Notes: generated by a model from the letters alone, not told the origin. DNA of 18,010 nucleotides from an uncultured Oscillospiraceae bacterium (GCA_934444765.1 CAKSDC010000024.1:1-18010), one strand, 5' to 3'. Counted from the first letter of the stretch, positions 1 through 8,255 are shown. Numbers and translations: made by a program.

Positions 1-545
1 CTAAACCTATCATCAAAAAGACAGACACTCCTAAAGAAGACACTGTCAAGAATGAGGCTAAACCTATCATCAAAAAGACAGACACTCCTAAAGAAGACAC
101 TGTCAAGAACGATACTAAACCTATCATCAAAAAGACAGACACTCCTAAAGAAGACACTGTCAAGAATGAGGCTAAACCTATCATCAAGAAAACAGACACT
201 GCCAATACCAACAATAAATCCACTGCTAAAAATTCCAACAGTACTAAAAAAGTCGGCAGACCTAAGACTAAAAAGAATAACACAGTAAAGCCAAAAGACA
301 ATCAAAAGTTTAGAGGACACATTCCACAAGATAGATTAGACACCATGTTAAATACCATATCAAAGATGGACGCTAAGAACGAAATAGTTCAAGAAGACAG
401 AGTTACCATATGTAAGATAGTAGCATTTTCACAAGAAAAGCGTGAAGTATATCAAGCATTGATGAGTTGTTTCGGAAAGCAAAAAGGTATGGCAATCTAT
501 CACATAATAAAGAGTGACTTCAATAAGTTAAAAGAAAATGGATAA
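1..545 (+). CDS. Basic repeat protein with AT-hook, 3' part only (5' end outside window)
   Basis: The reading frame is open from the left edge (first whole codon at 3) to TAA at 543-545, so the gene begins upstream; the ATG at 345 is internal. In order, the visible protein has about three and a half copies of a 19-residue Lys/Thr/Asp-rich unit (KPIIKKTDTPKEDTVKNEA), a low-complexity Asn/Lys/Ser stretch, an AT-hook-like core KKVGRPKTKK (about 246-275), and about 75 C-terminal residues that look folded (aromatic and hydrophobic, ending near AIYHIIKSDFNKLKENG). AT-hooks with a GRP core bind the minor groove of A+T-rich DNA, so DNA binding is plausible. The C-terminal module has a pattern I loosely associate with the tails of some Firmicutes NYN-type nucleases, but I cannot confirm this. 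It converges on the minus-strand aminopeptidase gene. Function unknown. Confidence 0.75.
   Translation, partial: KPIIKKTDTPKEDTVKNEAKPIIKKTDTPKEDTVKNDTKPIIKKTDTPKEDTVKNEAKPIIKKTDTANTNNKSTAKNSNSTKKVGRPKTKKNNTVKPKDNQKFRGHIPQDRLDTMLNTISKMDAKNEIVQEDRVTICKIVAFSQEKREVYQALMSCFGKQKGMAIYHIIKSDFNKLKENG
3..194 (+). repeat. 57-bp tandem repeat, about 3.4 copies, in frame
   Basis: Units begin at 3, 60, 117 and 174, an exact 57-nt (19-codon) period. Units 1 and 3 are identical over all 57 bases. Unit 2 differs only in its last few codons (NDT in place of NEA). Unit 4 diverges after about 21 bases. The array runs off the left edge, so the total copy number is unknown. Near-identity at silent sites points to recent expansion by slippage or recombination. 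Confidence 0.95.
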
Positions 546-579
546 AAAAATATAGTCGGAGCTTTAAAGTTCCGACTAT
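544..579 (-). terminator. Intrinsic terminator of the aminopeptidase operon
   Basis: A 9-bp perfect stem, ATAGTCGGA (552-560) with TCCGACTAT (571-579), can be extended inward by a G-U and two further pairs to a TTAA loop. Read on the minus strand it is followed by a run of T (complement of 544-550), so it fits termination of the minus-strand operon ending at 605. On the plus strand the downstream bases are only A/T-mixed, so plus-strand termination would be weaker. Confidence 0.8.
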
Positions 580-604
580 ACTTATATATTCAAGACTTAG
601 TATC

Positions 605-1993
605 TTATTCGTTCATGAATACCATAAAAGCCTTGTAAGCCATGTATACGTCTATTTTAGCGACCACTTCAAAAGGAGCGTGCATAGATAGTACAGGAAC
701 GCCAACGTCTATAGTATCGACGTCGAGATTAGCGACGTACATAGCTACAGTACCGCCACCACCAGCGTCTACTTTACCGAGTTCACCAGTTTGGAAGACT
801 ACGCCGTTGTCTCTTAATAGGTTGTGAACCTTTCCAGTAAACTCAGCGGAAGCGTCGGAAGTACCAGACTTACCTCTTGAACCTGTAAACTTAGTAACTA
901 CTACGCCATAGTTTAAGAATGCGAAGTTCTTTCTATCGGCTACTTCTGGATAGGTTGGGTCAAATCCAGCGTTTACGTCAGCGGATAGGCATTCGGAGTG
1001 AGATAGTACGGTTCTACCATTAGCACCGAAACAGTCTGCTAAGTCCATAATAAAGAACTTCATATAAGAAGAGTTCAAGCCAGTGTTACCGTCTGAACCT
1101 ATTTCTTCCTTATCGGTTAGTATTACTACTGAAGTCTTATTAGGAGTGACGGTATCCATACAAGCCATTAGAGCAGGATAAGCACATACTCTGTCGTCGT
1201 GACCGTAAGAGCCTATCATACTCCTATCGAAACCGAGGTCTTTCGCTTTAAAAGCTGGTACGGCTTCTAATTCAGCAGATATAAAGTCTTCTTCTACTAT
1301 ACCGTACTTTTCGTATAGTATATTTAGAATGTTTAGCTTAACCAATTCGCTTTCGTCGTCATCTTTAAAAGGTCTTGAACCTATTAGAATGTTTAAGTTT
1401 TCGCCTTTAACACCAGTAGCGAGAGGTTGTTTCATCTGTTCGCTTGCTAAGTGGATTAATAGGTCAGTAACGCAGAATACTGGTTCGTCGTCCTTTTCGC
1501 CGATATTGATTTCGACTTTAGAGCCGTCCTTTTTAACTACCACACCGTGTAAGGATAGAGGAATAGCAGTCCATTGATACTTTTTAATACCGCCGTAGTA
1601 ATGAGTTTTAAATAGAGCGAGTTCGCTATCTTCATATATAGGATTTTGCTTTAAGTCTAAACGAGGGCTATCGATGTGTGCGACGCAGATTTTAACGCCC
1701 TTAGAGATATCTTCTTTACCTATAACGGCTAATACTATCGCCTTGCCTCTGTTGTTGTAGTATACCTTATCGCCAGCCTTTAAGGACATACCCTTTTTAA
1801 AAGGAACGTAGCCCATACGTTCAGCAGTGCTGATAGCGTACTTAACGGCTTCACGTTCAGTCTTAGATTGGTTTAAAAAGTCCTTGTAACCTTCACAGAA
1901 CTGGTCACACTTAGCAATATCTTCATCACTTAGAGTGATACCAGCATTTTTTCTGTTACAGAATAGCTTCTTTTTTAATTCTTTTGTATCCAT
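605..1993 (-). CDS. apeA: M18 family zinc aminopeptidase (aspartyl aminopeptidase-like)
   Basis: A cytosolic dinuclear zinc aminopeptidase that removes N-terminal residues from peptides. With the start at 1993 the protein is 462 residues, the usual size of clostridial M18 enzymes. The family's metal and catalytic motifs are all present: AHIDSPR (His106), GHDDR (264-268, Asp266/267), KEEIGS (Glu296/297), SADVNAG (Asp339) and MHAPFE (His438). The ATG at 1993 is preceded by AAAGAAAGGA at good spacing; the frame extends to a GTG at 2059 inside coaE, but those residues (SSLRYNNYIIV...) are not family-like. It is the last gene of the operon, 46 nt after coaE, and ends just before the terminator at 544-579. 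An inverted repeat (ATAACTA 2022-2028, TAGTTAT 2034-2040) lies between it and coaE. Family assignment is very secure; the peptide specificity is not known. Confidence 0.93.
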   Translation of the reverse strand: MDTKELKKKLFCNRKNAGITLSDEDIAKCDQFCEGYKDFLNQSKTEREAVKYAISTAERMGYVPFKKGMSLKAGDKVYYNNRGKAIVLAVIGKEDISKGVKICVAHIDSPRLDLKQNPIYEDSELALFKTHYYGGIKKYQWTAIPLSLHGVVVKKDGSKVEINIGEKDDEPVFCVTDLLIHLASEQMKQPLATGVKGENLNILIGSRPFKDDDESELVKLNILNILYEKYGIVEEDFISAELEAVPAFKAKDLGFDRSMIGSYGHDDRVCAYPALMACMDTVTPNKTSVVILTDKEEIGSDGNTGLNSSYMKFFIMDLADCFGANGRTVLSHSECLSADVNAGFDPTYPEVADRKNFAFLNYGVVVTKFTGSRGKSGTSDASAEFTGKVHNLLRDNGVVFQTGELGKVDAGGGGTVAMYVANLDVDTIDVGVPVLSMHAPFEVVAKIDVYMAYKAFMVFMNE

Positions 1994-2039
1994 AATAACA
2001 AATCCTTTCTTTATAACTCTTATAACTATAATATAGTTA

Positions 2040-2651
2040 TTATATCTTAGAGATGACACTTAAAGTATTAAGTTTAAGTTCATCAACGGTTCCGTTATTT
2101 TCGATAACGTAATCGGAATGAGTACGGAAAAACTCTTCACTTAGTTGAGCCTTAACTCTATTTTCAGCTTGGGACTTAGTCAAACCGTCACGGGCTATAA
2201 TTCTTCTAATGCGAAGTTCTTTGTTAGACACTACCGAAACTATCTTATTACACATAGAATACGCACCGCTTTCAAATAGTGTAGGAGCGTCTAATAGTAT
2301 CTTATCAGCACCAAAAGTAGTAGCACTTACTATCATCTTTTCAATCTGCTTTAGTATATAGGGATAGGTTATACTTTCTAAAGCCTGTAGTTCCTGTCTA
2401 TTACAGAATACTATATCGCCCAACTTTTTGCGAATTAAGTTTCCGTCTTGGTCTAATATGTCATTGCCGAAGTGTTCGACCACCTCTTCCAAACAAGGCG
2501 TACCCTTAGCAGTAACCATACGTGAAACCATATCAGCATCTATAGTATAGTAGGTATTTTCTAAAAACGTCTGTGATACGGTAGTCTTACCTGCACCAGT
2601 TTGACCAGTTAGACCTACTACTATAGCTTGTTTTCTTTCCAATTTAGTCAA
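2040..2651 (-). CDS. coaE: Dephospho-CoA kinase
   Basis: Catalyses the last step of coenzyme A synthesis, ATP-dependent phosphorylation of the 3'-hydroxyl of dephospho-CoA. The protein has 203 residues, the family's normal size. It opens with a P-loop, GLTGQTGAGKTT (13-24), followed by the Asp-Ala-Asp segment DADMV used for the acceptor site and a LID-like region with paired arginines (RIRRIIARDG). The start codon is TTG (2649-2651). It is chosen because a strong GAGGTGAT site lies 5-7 nt upstream, within the end of the preceding gene. The 8-nt overlap with the Sua5 gene (stop at 2644-2646) suggests translational coupling. Pairing of coaE with prfA and Sua5 is common in Clostridia. Confidence 0.93.
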   Translation of the reverse strand: MTKLERKQAIVVGLTGQTGAGKTTVSQTFLENTYYTIDADMVSRMVTAKGTPCLEEVVEHFGNDILDQDGNLIRKKLGDIVFCNRQELQALESITYPYILKQIEKMIVSATTFGADKILLDAPTLFESGAYSMCNKIVSVVSNKELRIRRIIARDGLTKSQAENRVKAQLSEEFFRTHSDYVIENNGTVDELKLNTLSVISKI

Positions 2652-3663
2652 GTTTAATCACCTCAAAACCAGCAGAACGGATTAGTCTGTTATATACGGC
2701 AAGACCCACGCCGTCCACGTTAGGTTTACGAACGTAAACTGTACCAGCATTAAGGGTATCCAATTCACGAAGTCTTGCAAATAACAGTTGAGCCTGTTCT
2801 ACATCAGTATCGCCATAAGATAGGCACTTAAACGGATAGTTAGAAGATACTTCATGTTCAAACATCAAAGCGTAGGTATCGTTAGAACTATGTTCAGTAA
2901 CGTATTCCACGAACTTTTCCAACGAACTATCTATAATTATAACGTCAGCAGTAGGAGAATAGTGTCTATACTTCATACCAGGGGAAGCCACTCTTTGATT
3001 AGCATCTATTTGGTTTAGTATACCCTTATCCAATATGACGTTAGGAGTTACCGTTAAAAAGTCTTCTTTAGTAACGTACCCAGGGCGAAGTATTCTAATA
3101 GTATCTTCATCGTCAAAAGATATTACAGTACTTTCCACACCTACCGAACACGCTCCACCATCCACTATAGCGGAAACTTTTCCGTTCATATCGTGTAGCA
3201 CGTGATATGCAGTAGTAGGACTTGGATATCCCGAAGTATTAGCCGAGGGGGCAGAGATTGGAACTTTAGAGAGTTCTATTAACTTTCGAGCGATTGGGTG
3301 GGAAGGCATTCTAATGCCGACGGTTTCCAAACCACCAGAGGTTTCATAAGGGATAGTATCATTCTTAGGTACTATCATAGTCAAAGGGCCAGGCCAAAAC
3401 CTATCCGCAAGAGTAAAGAACAGTTTAGGGATATCATGGGCTATACTGTATACTTCCTGAACGTTTGCGATGTGTACTATTAAAGGATTATCAGCAGGTC
3501 TGCCCTTAGCCTGAAATATCTTTTTAACCGCTTCAGGATTGGTAGCGTCTGCACCCAATCCATATACAGTTTCGGTAGGTATTCCCACCACGTGACCATT
3601 TCTTAATAGTCTGCTTGCGATTAAAAGGTCTTCATCGTTAGTAGATAATACTATAGTTTCCAT
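2644..3663 (-). CDS. L-threonylcarbamoyladenylate synthase, Sua5 type
   Basis: Makes threonylcarbamoyl-AMP from threonine, bicarbonate and ATP, the first step of t6A formation at A37 of tRNAs that read ANN codons. At 339 residues it is the long Sua5 form. The N-terminal YrdC domain (about 1-200) has GIPTETVYGLGADA, the KGRPADNPLIVHI motif (about 53-65), WPGPLTMI, SAPSANTSG and GVESTVI. The linker SPGMKYRHYSP leads to the C-terminal Sua5 domain (about 235-339). The ATG at 3661-3663 lies 6 nt after the prfA stop, with its ribosome site GAAGAAGAA embedded in the prfA C-terminus, so the two are translated together. The other t6A enzymes (TsaB/D/E) are not in the window. Confidence 0.93.
   Translation of the reverse strand: METIVLSTNDEDLLIASRLLRNGHVVGIPTETVYGLGADATNPEAVKKIFQAKGRPADNPLIVHIANVQEVYSIAHDIPKLFFTLADRFWPGPLTMIVPKNDTIPYETSGGLETVGIRMPSHPIARKLIELSKVPISAPSANTSGYPSPTTAYHVLHDMNGKVSAIVDGGACSVGVESTVISFDDEDTIRILRPGYVTKEDFLTVTPNVILDKGILNQIDANQRVASPGMKYRHYSPTADVIIIDSSLEKFVEYVTEHSSNDTYALMFEHEVSSNYPFKCLSYGDTDVEQAQLLFARLRELDTLNAGTVYVRKPNVDGVGLAVYNRLIRSAGFEVIKLD
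2657..2664 (-). promoter_or_regulatory. Ribosome binding site fixing the TTG start of coaE
   Basis: GAGGTGAT on the minus strand, 5 nt before the TTG at 2651. No ATG or GTG with comparable spacing exists near the N-terminus, so this site decides the start. It lies inside the last codons of the upstream Sua5 gene. Confidence 0.8.
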
Positions 3664-3669
3664 TATATA

Positions 3670-4746
3670 CTATTCTTCTTCCTGCATAGCTAACTTAGCT
3701 GCTTGGTCAGCAGTTGCCAAAGCGTCGAACACTTCATCAAGATTACCATTTAGAATATCTTCAAGACGGTATATAGTCAAGTTTATTCTGTGGTCAGTAA
3801 ATCTACCTTGTGGATAGTTGTAAGTTCTAATACGTTCGCTTCTGTCACCAGTACCTACTTGACTACGTCTTTCGGAGGCTATCTTTTCGTTCTGTTCAGC
3901 CTGTAGAGCGTCGTATAGTCTTGAACGGAGTATCTTCATAGCCTTATCTTTGTTTTTGTATTGAGAACGTTCGTCTTGACATTCTACCACTACGCCAGTA
4001 GGTAAGTGAGTAATTCTAACGGCACTTTCGGTCTTATTGATGTGTTGACCACCAGCACCACTGGCACGGAACACGTCAATCTTCAAGTCTGTAGGATTAA
4101 TTTCAAGTTCCACTTCGTCAGCCTCTACTAATACGGCTACTGTAACGGTGGAAGTGTGTATTCTACCTTGTGATTCAGTTTCAGGAACTCTCTGTACTCT
4201 GTGAACACCGCTTTCATACTTCAAACGAGAGTAAGCACCTTCACCTTCGATAGAAAAACTTATCTCTTTAAAGCCACCGAGTTCGGTAGGGTTAGCGTTT
4301 AGGACTTCTATCTTCCAACCCTTGCTTTCGGCGTACATAGTGTACATTCTGTATAGAGAGTTAGCGAATAGAGAGGCTTCTTCACCGCCTGCACCACCAC
4401 GAATTTCTATAATAACGTTTTTATCGTCGTTAGGGTCATGAGGAAGTAGTAATATTTTAAGTTCTTCAGTAATTTCGCCCATCTTTTCCTTGCTTTCTTC
4501 AAGTTCCATTTGAGCCATTTCCTTTAGTTCCTCATCTAAACCGCCACCGTCGAGAAGTTCTTTAGCCTCATCGAAGTTATTCTTAGCGGAACAGTACTCT
4601 TTGTACTTTTCTATAATAGGAGTTAGCTGTTTATGTTCACGCATTAGTTCGGCATACTGTTTAGGGTCGCTAATAACTTCTGGGTCGGAAAGTTTAGTAT
4701 TTAGCTTTTCTAAGCGTTCTTCCATAAGTTTCAATTTTTCAAACAT
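3670..4746 (-). CDS. prfA: Peptide chain release factor 1 (RF1)
   Basis: Recognises UAA and UAG stop codons in the ribosomal A site and triggers peptide release. The 358-residue protein has the expected parts: an N-terminal coiled-coil domain (1-100), the RGGAGGEEA segment (116-124), the stop-codon reading tripeptide in its PxT form as PET (188-190) within RVPETESQGRIHTST, and the catalytic GGQ loop (232-234) in SGAGGQHINKTESAVR. PxT instead of SPF marks it as RF1, not RF2. The ATG at 4744-4746 is family-like (MFEKL) but has no clear Shine-Dalgarno sequence close upstream; the nearest purine run is about 35 nt away. No prmC (the GGQ methylase, often adjacent) is present here. A 95-nt spacer separates it from the DUF951 gene. 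Confidence 0.96.
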   Translation of the reverse strand: MFEKLKLMEERLEKLNTKLSDPEVISDPKQYAELMREHKQLTPIIEKYKEYCSAKNNFDEAKELLDGGGLDEELKEMAQMELEESKEKMGEITEELKILLLPHDPNDDKNVIIEIRGGAGGEEASLFANSLYRMYTMYAESKGWKIEVLNANPTELGGFKEISFSIEGEGAYSRLKYESGVHRVQRVPETESQGRIHTSTVTVAVLVEADEVELEINPTDLKIDVFRASGAGGQHINKTESAVRITHLPTGVVVECQDERSQYKNKDKAMKILRSRLYDALQAEQNEKIASERRSQVGTGDRSERIRTYNYPQGRFTDHRINLTIYRLEDILNGNLDEVFDALATADQAAKLAMQEEE

Positions 4747-4841
4747 ATAAATATTATTGCCATCTAAGATATATAATAGATAGCTTTTCCTTTCATAAAA
4801 TTTTTAACTAACAGTGCGATATTAATTCTATAAGTTTTACG

Positions 4842-5033
4842 CTATGGAATTTCTTGACTACGAATAACCTTTTTTATGTTCTTTTCTATCTTATTCCTTG
4901 GAATAATAAACTCTCTTGAACATTTAACACAGTGTAGTCTAAAGTCTGCACCAGAGCGTAATACTAACATTCTGTTATCGCCACAGGGGTGATTTTTTTT
5001 AAGTATCAATATATCGTTCTCTCTAACGTCCAT
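4842..5033 (-). CDS. DUF951 family small protein
   Basis: A 63-residue protein matching the DUF951 pattern widespread in Firmicutes: an N-terminal Asp-rich start, KKxHPCG (about 13-19), a central LRSGADFRLHCVKC segment (25-39) and a basic helical tail. The Cys of HPCG and the CVKC pair could form a small metal or nucleic-acid binding knuckle, but the family has no assigned function that I know of. The ATG at 5031-5033 follows AAGGATGTGAG. It is the first gene after the promoter at 5073-5101 and probably the lead gene of the prfA operon. The pair DUF951 and prfA facing secA is ordinary for Clostridia. Confidence 0.8.
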   Translation of the reverse strand: MDVRENDILILKKNHPCGDNRMLVLRSGADFRLHCVKCSREFIIPRNKIEKNIKKVIRSQEIP

Positions 5034-5049
5034 AAAGGCTCACATCCTT

Positions 5050-5072
5050 AGTACTTATAGATATCAAGTACT
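5050..5072. promoter_or_regulatory. Inverted repeat at the DUF951-prfA transcription start
   Basis: AGTACTT (5050-5056) and AAGTACT (5066-5072) are perfect inverted copies with a 9-nt centre. The repeat directly abuts the -10 box (5073-5078) and covers the expected start site, the position of a repressor operator or of a 5'-terminal RNA hairpin. No regulator is identified. Confidence 0.45.
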
Positions 5073-5101
5073 ATTATAACGCAATTTTTAATAGTAGTCA
5101 A
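5073..5101 (-). promoter_or_regulatory. Sigma-A promoter of the DUF951-prfA-coaE operon
   Basis: On the minus strand TTGACT (complement of 5096-5101) is followed after exactly 17 nt by TATAAT (complement of 5073-5078). Only the last -35 base departs from consensus. Transcription would start near 5066, giving a leader of about 33 nt before DUF951. It diverges from the secA promoter 58 nt away. Confidence 0.85.
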
Positions 5102-5158
5102 TCATGAATTTGGTATTTATAATATTTTGCCCTACAATATTTTAGTAATAACGATATC

Positions 5159-5187
5159 TTGACAAGATAGTTAGAATGATATATAAT
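5159..5187 (+). promoter_or_regulatory. Sigma-A promoter of secA
   Basis: TTGACA (5159-5164), a 17-nt spacer and TATAAT (5182-5187): both boxes match the vegetative consensus perfectly. Transcription would start near 5194 and give a leader of about 75 nt. A constitutive strong promoter fits an essential secretion ATPase. Confidence 0.9.
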
Positions 5188-5208
5188 AGTAAAGAATACT
5201 TATACGGG

Positions 5209-5237
5209 TACTAATAATTAGTATCGCAAGTCGATAC
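5209..5237 (+). promoter_or_regulatory. Overlapping inverted repeats in the secA leader
   Basis: TACTAATAATTAGTA (5209-5223) is a perfect palindrome around a central base. It overlaps GTATCG (5221-5226) / CGATAC (5232-5237), which can form a 6-bp hairpin with a 5-nt loop. The two share bases 5221-5223, so as RNA only one can form fully. They lie between +15 and +44 of the leader. This could be an operator or leader structure; the function is unproven. Confidence 0.35.
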
Positions 5238-5267
5238 AATAAATATAAAAAGGTGGACTTTATACAT

Positions 5268-8231
5268 ATGGGATTTTTTGAAAAAATATTCGGCTCTTAT
5301 AGTAAAAAAGAGTTGGCAAGAATTGAACCTATTAAAAAATCTGTTTTAGACTTAGAAGACGATATGGAGGCGCTTTCCGACTCTGCCCTTAGAGCTAAGA
5401 CTGACGAGTTTAAAGAACGTTTAACTAAAAATGAAACTCTTGATGATATACTCCCAGAAGCTATGGCTGTATGTAGAGAGGCTGCTTATAGAGTATTAGG
5501 TAAAAAACCTTACCCAGTACAGGTTATAGGAGCTATAGTACTACATCAAGGCCGTATTGCAGAAATGAAAACTGGTGAAGGTAAAACTTTAGTAGCCTGT
5601 TTAGCCTCTTATGTAAACGCACTATCAGGAAAAGGCGTACACGTAGTAACTGTAAACGACTATCTTGCTAAGTTCCAAGCTGAAGAAATGGGTAAAGTAT
5701 ATAGATTTTTAGGACTATCTATAGGTGTAATACTACACAATCTAAACAATGACCAACGTAGAACCGCTTACAATAGCGATATAACCTATGGTACTAACAA
5801 CGAATTTGGTTTTGACTACCTACGTGATAACATGGTAATATACAAAAAAGATATGGTTCAACGTGAACCTAACTTTGCTATAGTCGACGAAGTAGACTCT
5901 ATACTAATAGACGAAGCAAGAACTCCTCTAATAATATCAGGTCAAGGCGATAAGTCTACCGAACTATACAACATAGTAGACAAGTTTGTTAAGACCTTAA
6001 CGTTCTCTACCGTAGTAGAAATGGATACCAAAGAAGACCAAGAAAGCATCTTAAACGACTGCGACTGTATAGTCGACGAAAAGGCTAAAAATGCTACTAT
6101 CACTCAAAGAGGTGTTCGTAAGGCTGAAAAACACTTCCACGTTGCAAACCTTATGGACTCCGAAAATATGACTCTACTACACCACATTAACCAAGCCCTA
6201 AAGGCTAACGGCATTATGAAACGTGATACCGACTATGTAGTAAAACCTAACGAAAAAGGCGAACTTGAAGTAGTAATAGTAGACGAATTTACTGGTAGAC
6301 TTATGGAAGGTAGACGTTTTAACGACGGTCTACACCAAGCTATTGAGGCTAAAGAAGGCGTTAAAGTAAATCACGAATCTAAAACTTTAGCTACTATAAC
6401 CTTCCAAAACTACTTTAGACTATACAAAAAACTATCTGGTATGACTGGTACAGCCATGACAGAAGAAGACGAATTTAAGGAAATCTACAAACTCGATATT
6501 ATAGAAGTTCCTACTAACAAGCCTATTCAAAGAATAGACCACCACGACCAAATATACAGAAGTGAACGTGGTAAGTTCAACGCAGTAATAAATCAGATTA
6601 TTGAGTGTAATAAAAAGGGTCAACCAGTGTTAGTAGGTACTGTATCTATCGACAAGTCGGAAATGCTATCCGCTATGTTAAAGAAGAAAGGTATCAAGCA
6701 TAACGTTCTAAACGCTAAGCAACACGAACGTGAAGCGGAAATAGTAGCTCAAGCTGGTAAGTTCGGAGCAGTTACCATAGCTACTAACATGGCTGGTCGT
6801 GGTACGGATATCCTACTCGGTGGTAACGCTGAATTTTTAGCTACTGCTGAACTTAAAAAGATAGGTCTATACGATGAACATACCATTAACGAAGCTATCG
6901 GTTATGCTGAAACTACAGACGAAACTATCTTAGAGGCAAGAAAGAAGTATCAAGAGTTTTTAAAGAAGTACAAGGCAGAAGTAAACGAAAAGGCTGAAAA
7001 GGTTAGAGAAGCAGGCGGTCTATTCATTATAGGTACTGAAAGACACGAATCAAGAAGAATAGACAACCAATTAAAAGGTCGTGCAGGTCGTCAAGGTGAC
7101 GTTGGCGAAAGCCGTTTCTTCCTATCCGTAGAAGACGACTTAATGCGTATATTCGCAGGCGACAAGTTAGAAGTCTTAATGAAGTCTCTTAACGTTGAAG
7201 AGGATATGCCTATAGAGAGTAAGGCTCTTACTAAGATTATAGAACAGTCTCAAAAGAAGGTTGAAGGTAGAAACTTCTCCATAAGAAAGAACGTCCTTAA
7301 CTACGACGACGTTATGAGTACTCAAAGAGAGATTATCTACAAACAGAGAGCGCAAGTGCTTAACGGTGAAGACCTACACGACAGCATTCTAAAGATGATG
7401 CGTGAGTTAGTAAAGGAAACCGTAGACTCTTACCTTGTAGACGATGAGGAAAAGGAATCTTGGAACTTAAAGGGCTTATATATGCACTTTATGGGTTGGG
7501 GTTTCTTAGACATTCTACCAGAAGACGTTCAAGTTAAGCTAATGGCAGAGGCTCAGGCTCAAGCCCTAAAACTTGAAAAGCAAAGTCAAGTAGACGTTAA
7601 AAACGAACGTCAAGAGGGTGACGAAGATACCACCTTTGAGGACGTTGGCGAAAATGCAGACAGTAAGGAAGTCCAAAAGATAGAAAAACGTGAACAGGCT
7701 ATGTTAAAAACTCCTGAAGTGGACGAAGAGGCTGAAAATAGCAACACTGAAATTCCAGAAGATGCTACTAACGGTATAAACTTCAACGCTACACAGATGG
7801 AACAGCTTGAAAAGATTTCTAAAGAAGATATTACTAAGTTCTTAACCGATAAGATGATATCCTATTACAACAAAAAAGAAAAACAGTTCGGCGAAAATAC
7901 TATCCGTGAACTTGAAAGAGTAGTACTATTAAAGGTAGTAGATAGCAAGTGGACTGCTCATATCGACGATATGGACGAACTAAAACGTGGTATTAGCTTA
8001 CGTTCATTCGGTCAAAAGAACCCAGTAGTTGAATATCGTTATGAAGGTTTTGAAATGTTCGACGCTATGGTTCAATCTATTAGAGAGACTACCGTTAGAA
8101 TGTTATTAACCGTTAGACTAAAACGAAATCAGCCACCTAAACGTGAACAGGTAGCAAGACCATATCCAGCTAACGGACAAGGACCTAACGTAATAGTTAC
8201 TAATAGAGTTCCTAACCAGAACAGAAAGTAA
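5268..8231 (+). CDS. secA: Preprotein translocase ATPase SecA
   Basis: The motor that pushes unfolded preproteins through SecYEG at the inner face of the membrane. The ATG at 5268 is preferred (MGFFEKIFG, with AGGTGG about 12 nt upstream); the frame begins at a GTG inside that ribosome site. The protein is 987 residues. Seen in order: Walker A MKTGEGKT (100-107), DEVD box (207-210) followed by SILIDEARTPLIISG, the preprotein cross-linking domain (about 220-370), SGMTGTA, TNMAGRGTDI (about 506-515), QLKGRAGRQGD (about 600-611), then helical scaffold and wing. Bacillus SecA is about 840 residues; much of the excess here is an acidic, low-complexity segment of about 75 residues (about 765-840). 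The C-terminus ends in a Pro/Asn/Arg-rich tail without the Cys-rich SecB/zinc-binding motif found in many SecAs. Monocistronic. Confidence 0.96.
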   Translation: MGFFEKIFGSYSKKELARIEPIKKSVLDLEDDMEALSDSALRAKTDEFKERLTKNETLDDILPEAMAVCREAAYRVLGKKPYPVQVIGAIVLHQGRIAEMKTGEGKTLVACLASYVNALSGKGVHVVTVNDYLAKFQAEEMGKVYRFLGLSIGVILHNLNNDQRRTAYNSDITYGTNNEFGFDYLRDNMVIYKKDMVQREPNFAIVDEVDSILIDEARTPLIISGQGDKSTELYNIVDKFVKTLTFSTVVEMDTKEDQESILNDCDCIVDEKAKNATITQRGVRKAEKHFHVANLMDSENMTLLHHINQALKANGIMKRDTDYVVKPNEKGELEVVIVDEFTGRLMEGRRFNDGLHQAIEAKEGVKVNHESKTLATITFQNYFRLYKKLSGMTGTAMTEEDEFKEIYKLDIIEVPTNKPIQRIDHHDQIYRSERGKFNAVINQIIECNKKGQPVLVGTVSIDKSEMLSAMLKKKGIKHNVLNAKQHEREAEIVAQAGKFGAVTIATNMAGRGTDILLGGNAEFLATAELKKIGLYDEHTINEAIGYAETTDETILEARKKYQEFLKKYKAEVNEKAEKVREAGGLFIIGTERHESRRIDNQLKGRAGRQGDVGESRFFLSVEDDLMRIFAGDKLEVLMKSLNVEEDMPIESKALTKIIEQSQKKVEGRNFSIRKNVLNYDDVMSTQREIIYKQRAQVLNGEDLHDSILKMMRELVKETVDSYLVDDEEKESWNLKGLYMHFMGWGFLDILPEDVQVKLMAEAQAQALKLEKQSQVDVKNERQEGDEDTTFEDVGENADSKEVQKIEKREQAMLKTPEVDEEAENSNTEIPEDATNGINFNATQMEQLEKISKEDITKFLTDKMISYYNKKEKQFGENTIRELERVVLLKVVDSKWTAHIDDMDELKRGISLRSFGQKNPVVEYRYEGFEMFDAMVQSIRETTVRMLLTVRLKRNQPPKREQVARPYPANGQGPNVIVTNRVPNQNRK

Positions 8232-8255
8232 TCTTTAAATAACGGTGCATAAAGT

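Noticed and set aside
52..288. Long open frame through the 57-bp repeats in another frame
   Set aside because: It is a shadow: the repeat period is a multiple of three, so all frames stay open. The frame that continues to the well-formed C-terminus and TAA at 543-545 is the real one.
1994..2059. Extended N-terminus of the M18 aminopeptidase from a GTG inside coaE
   Set aside because: The added residues do not look like the family, and a good ribosome site precedes the ATG at 1993.
4764..4796. Ten-codon frame (MKGKAIYYIS) in the gap before prfA
   Set aside because: No ribosome site precedes it and such a length is expected by chance.
5253..5267. GTG start of secA five codons before the ATG
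   Set aside because: This GTG lies within the AGGTGG ribosome site itself; the ATG at 5268 gives the usual MGFFEKIFG.
6432..6623. Minus-strand open frame of 63 codons inside secA
   Set aside because: Antisense shadow, no ribosome site and no family resemblance.
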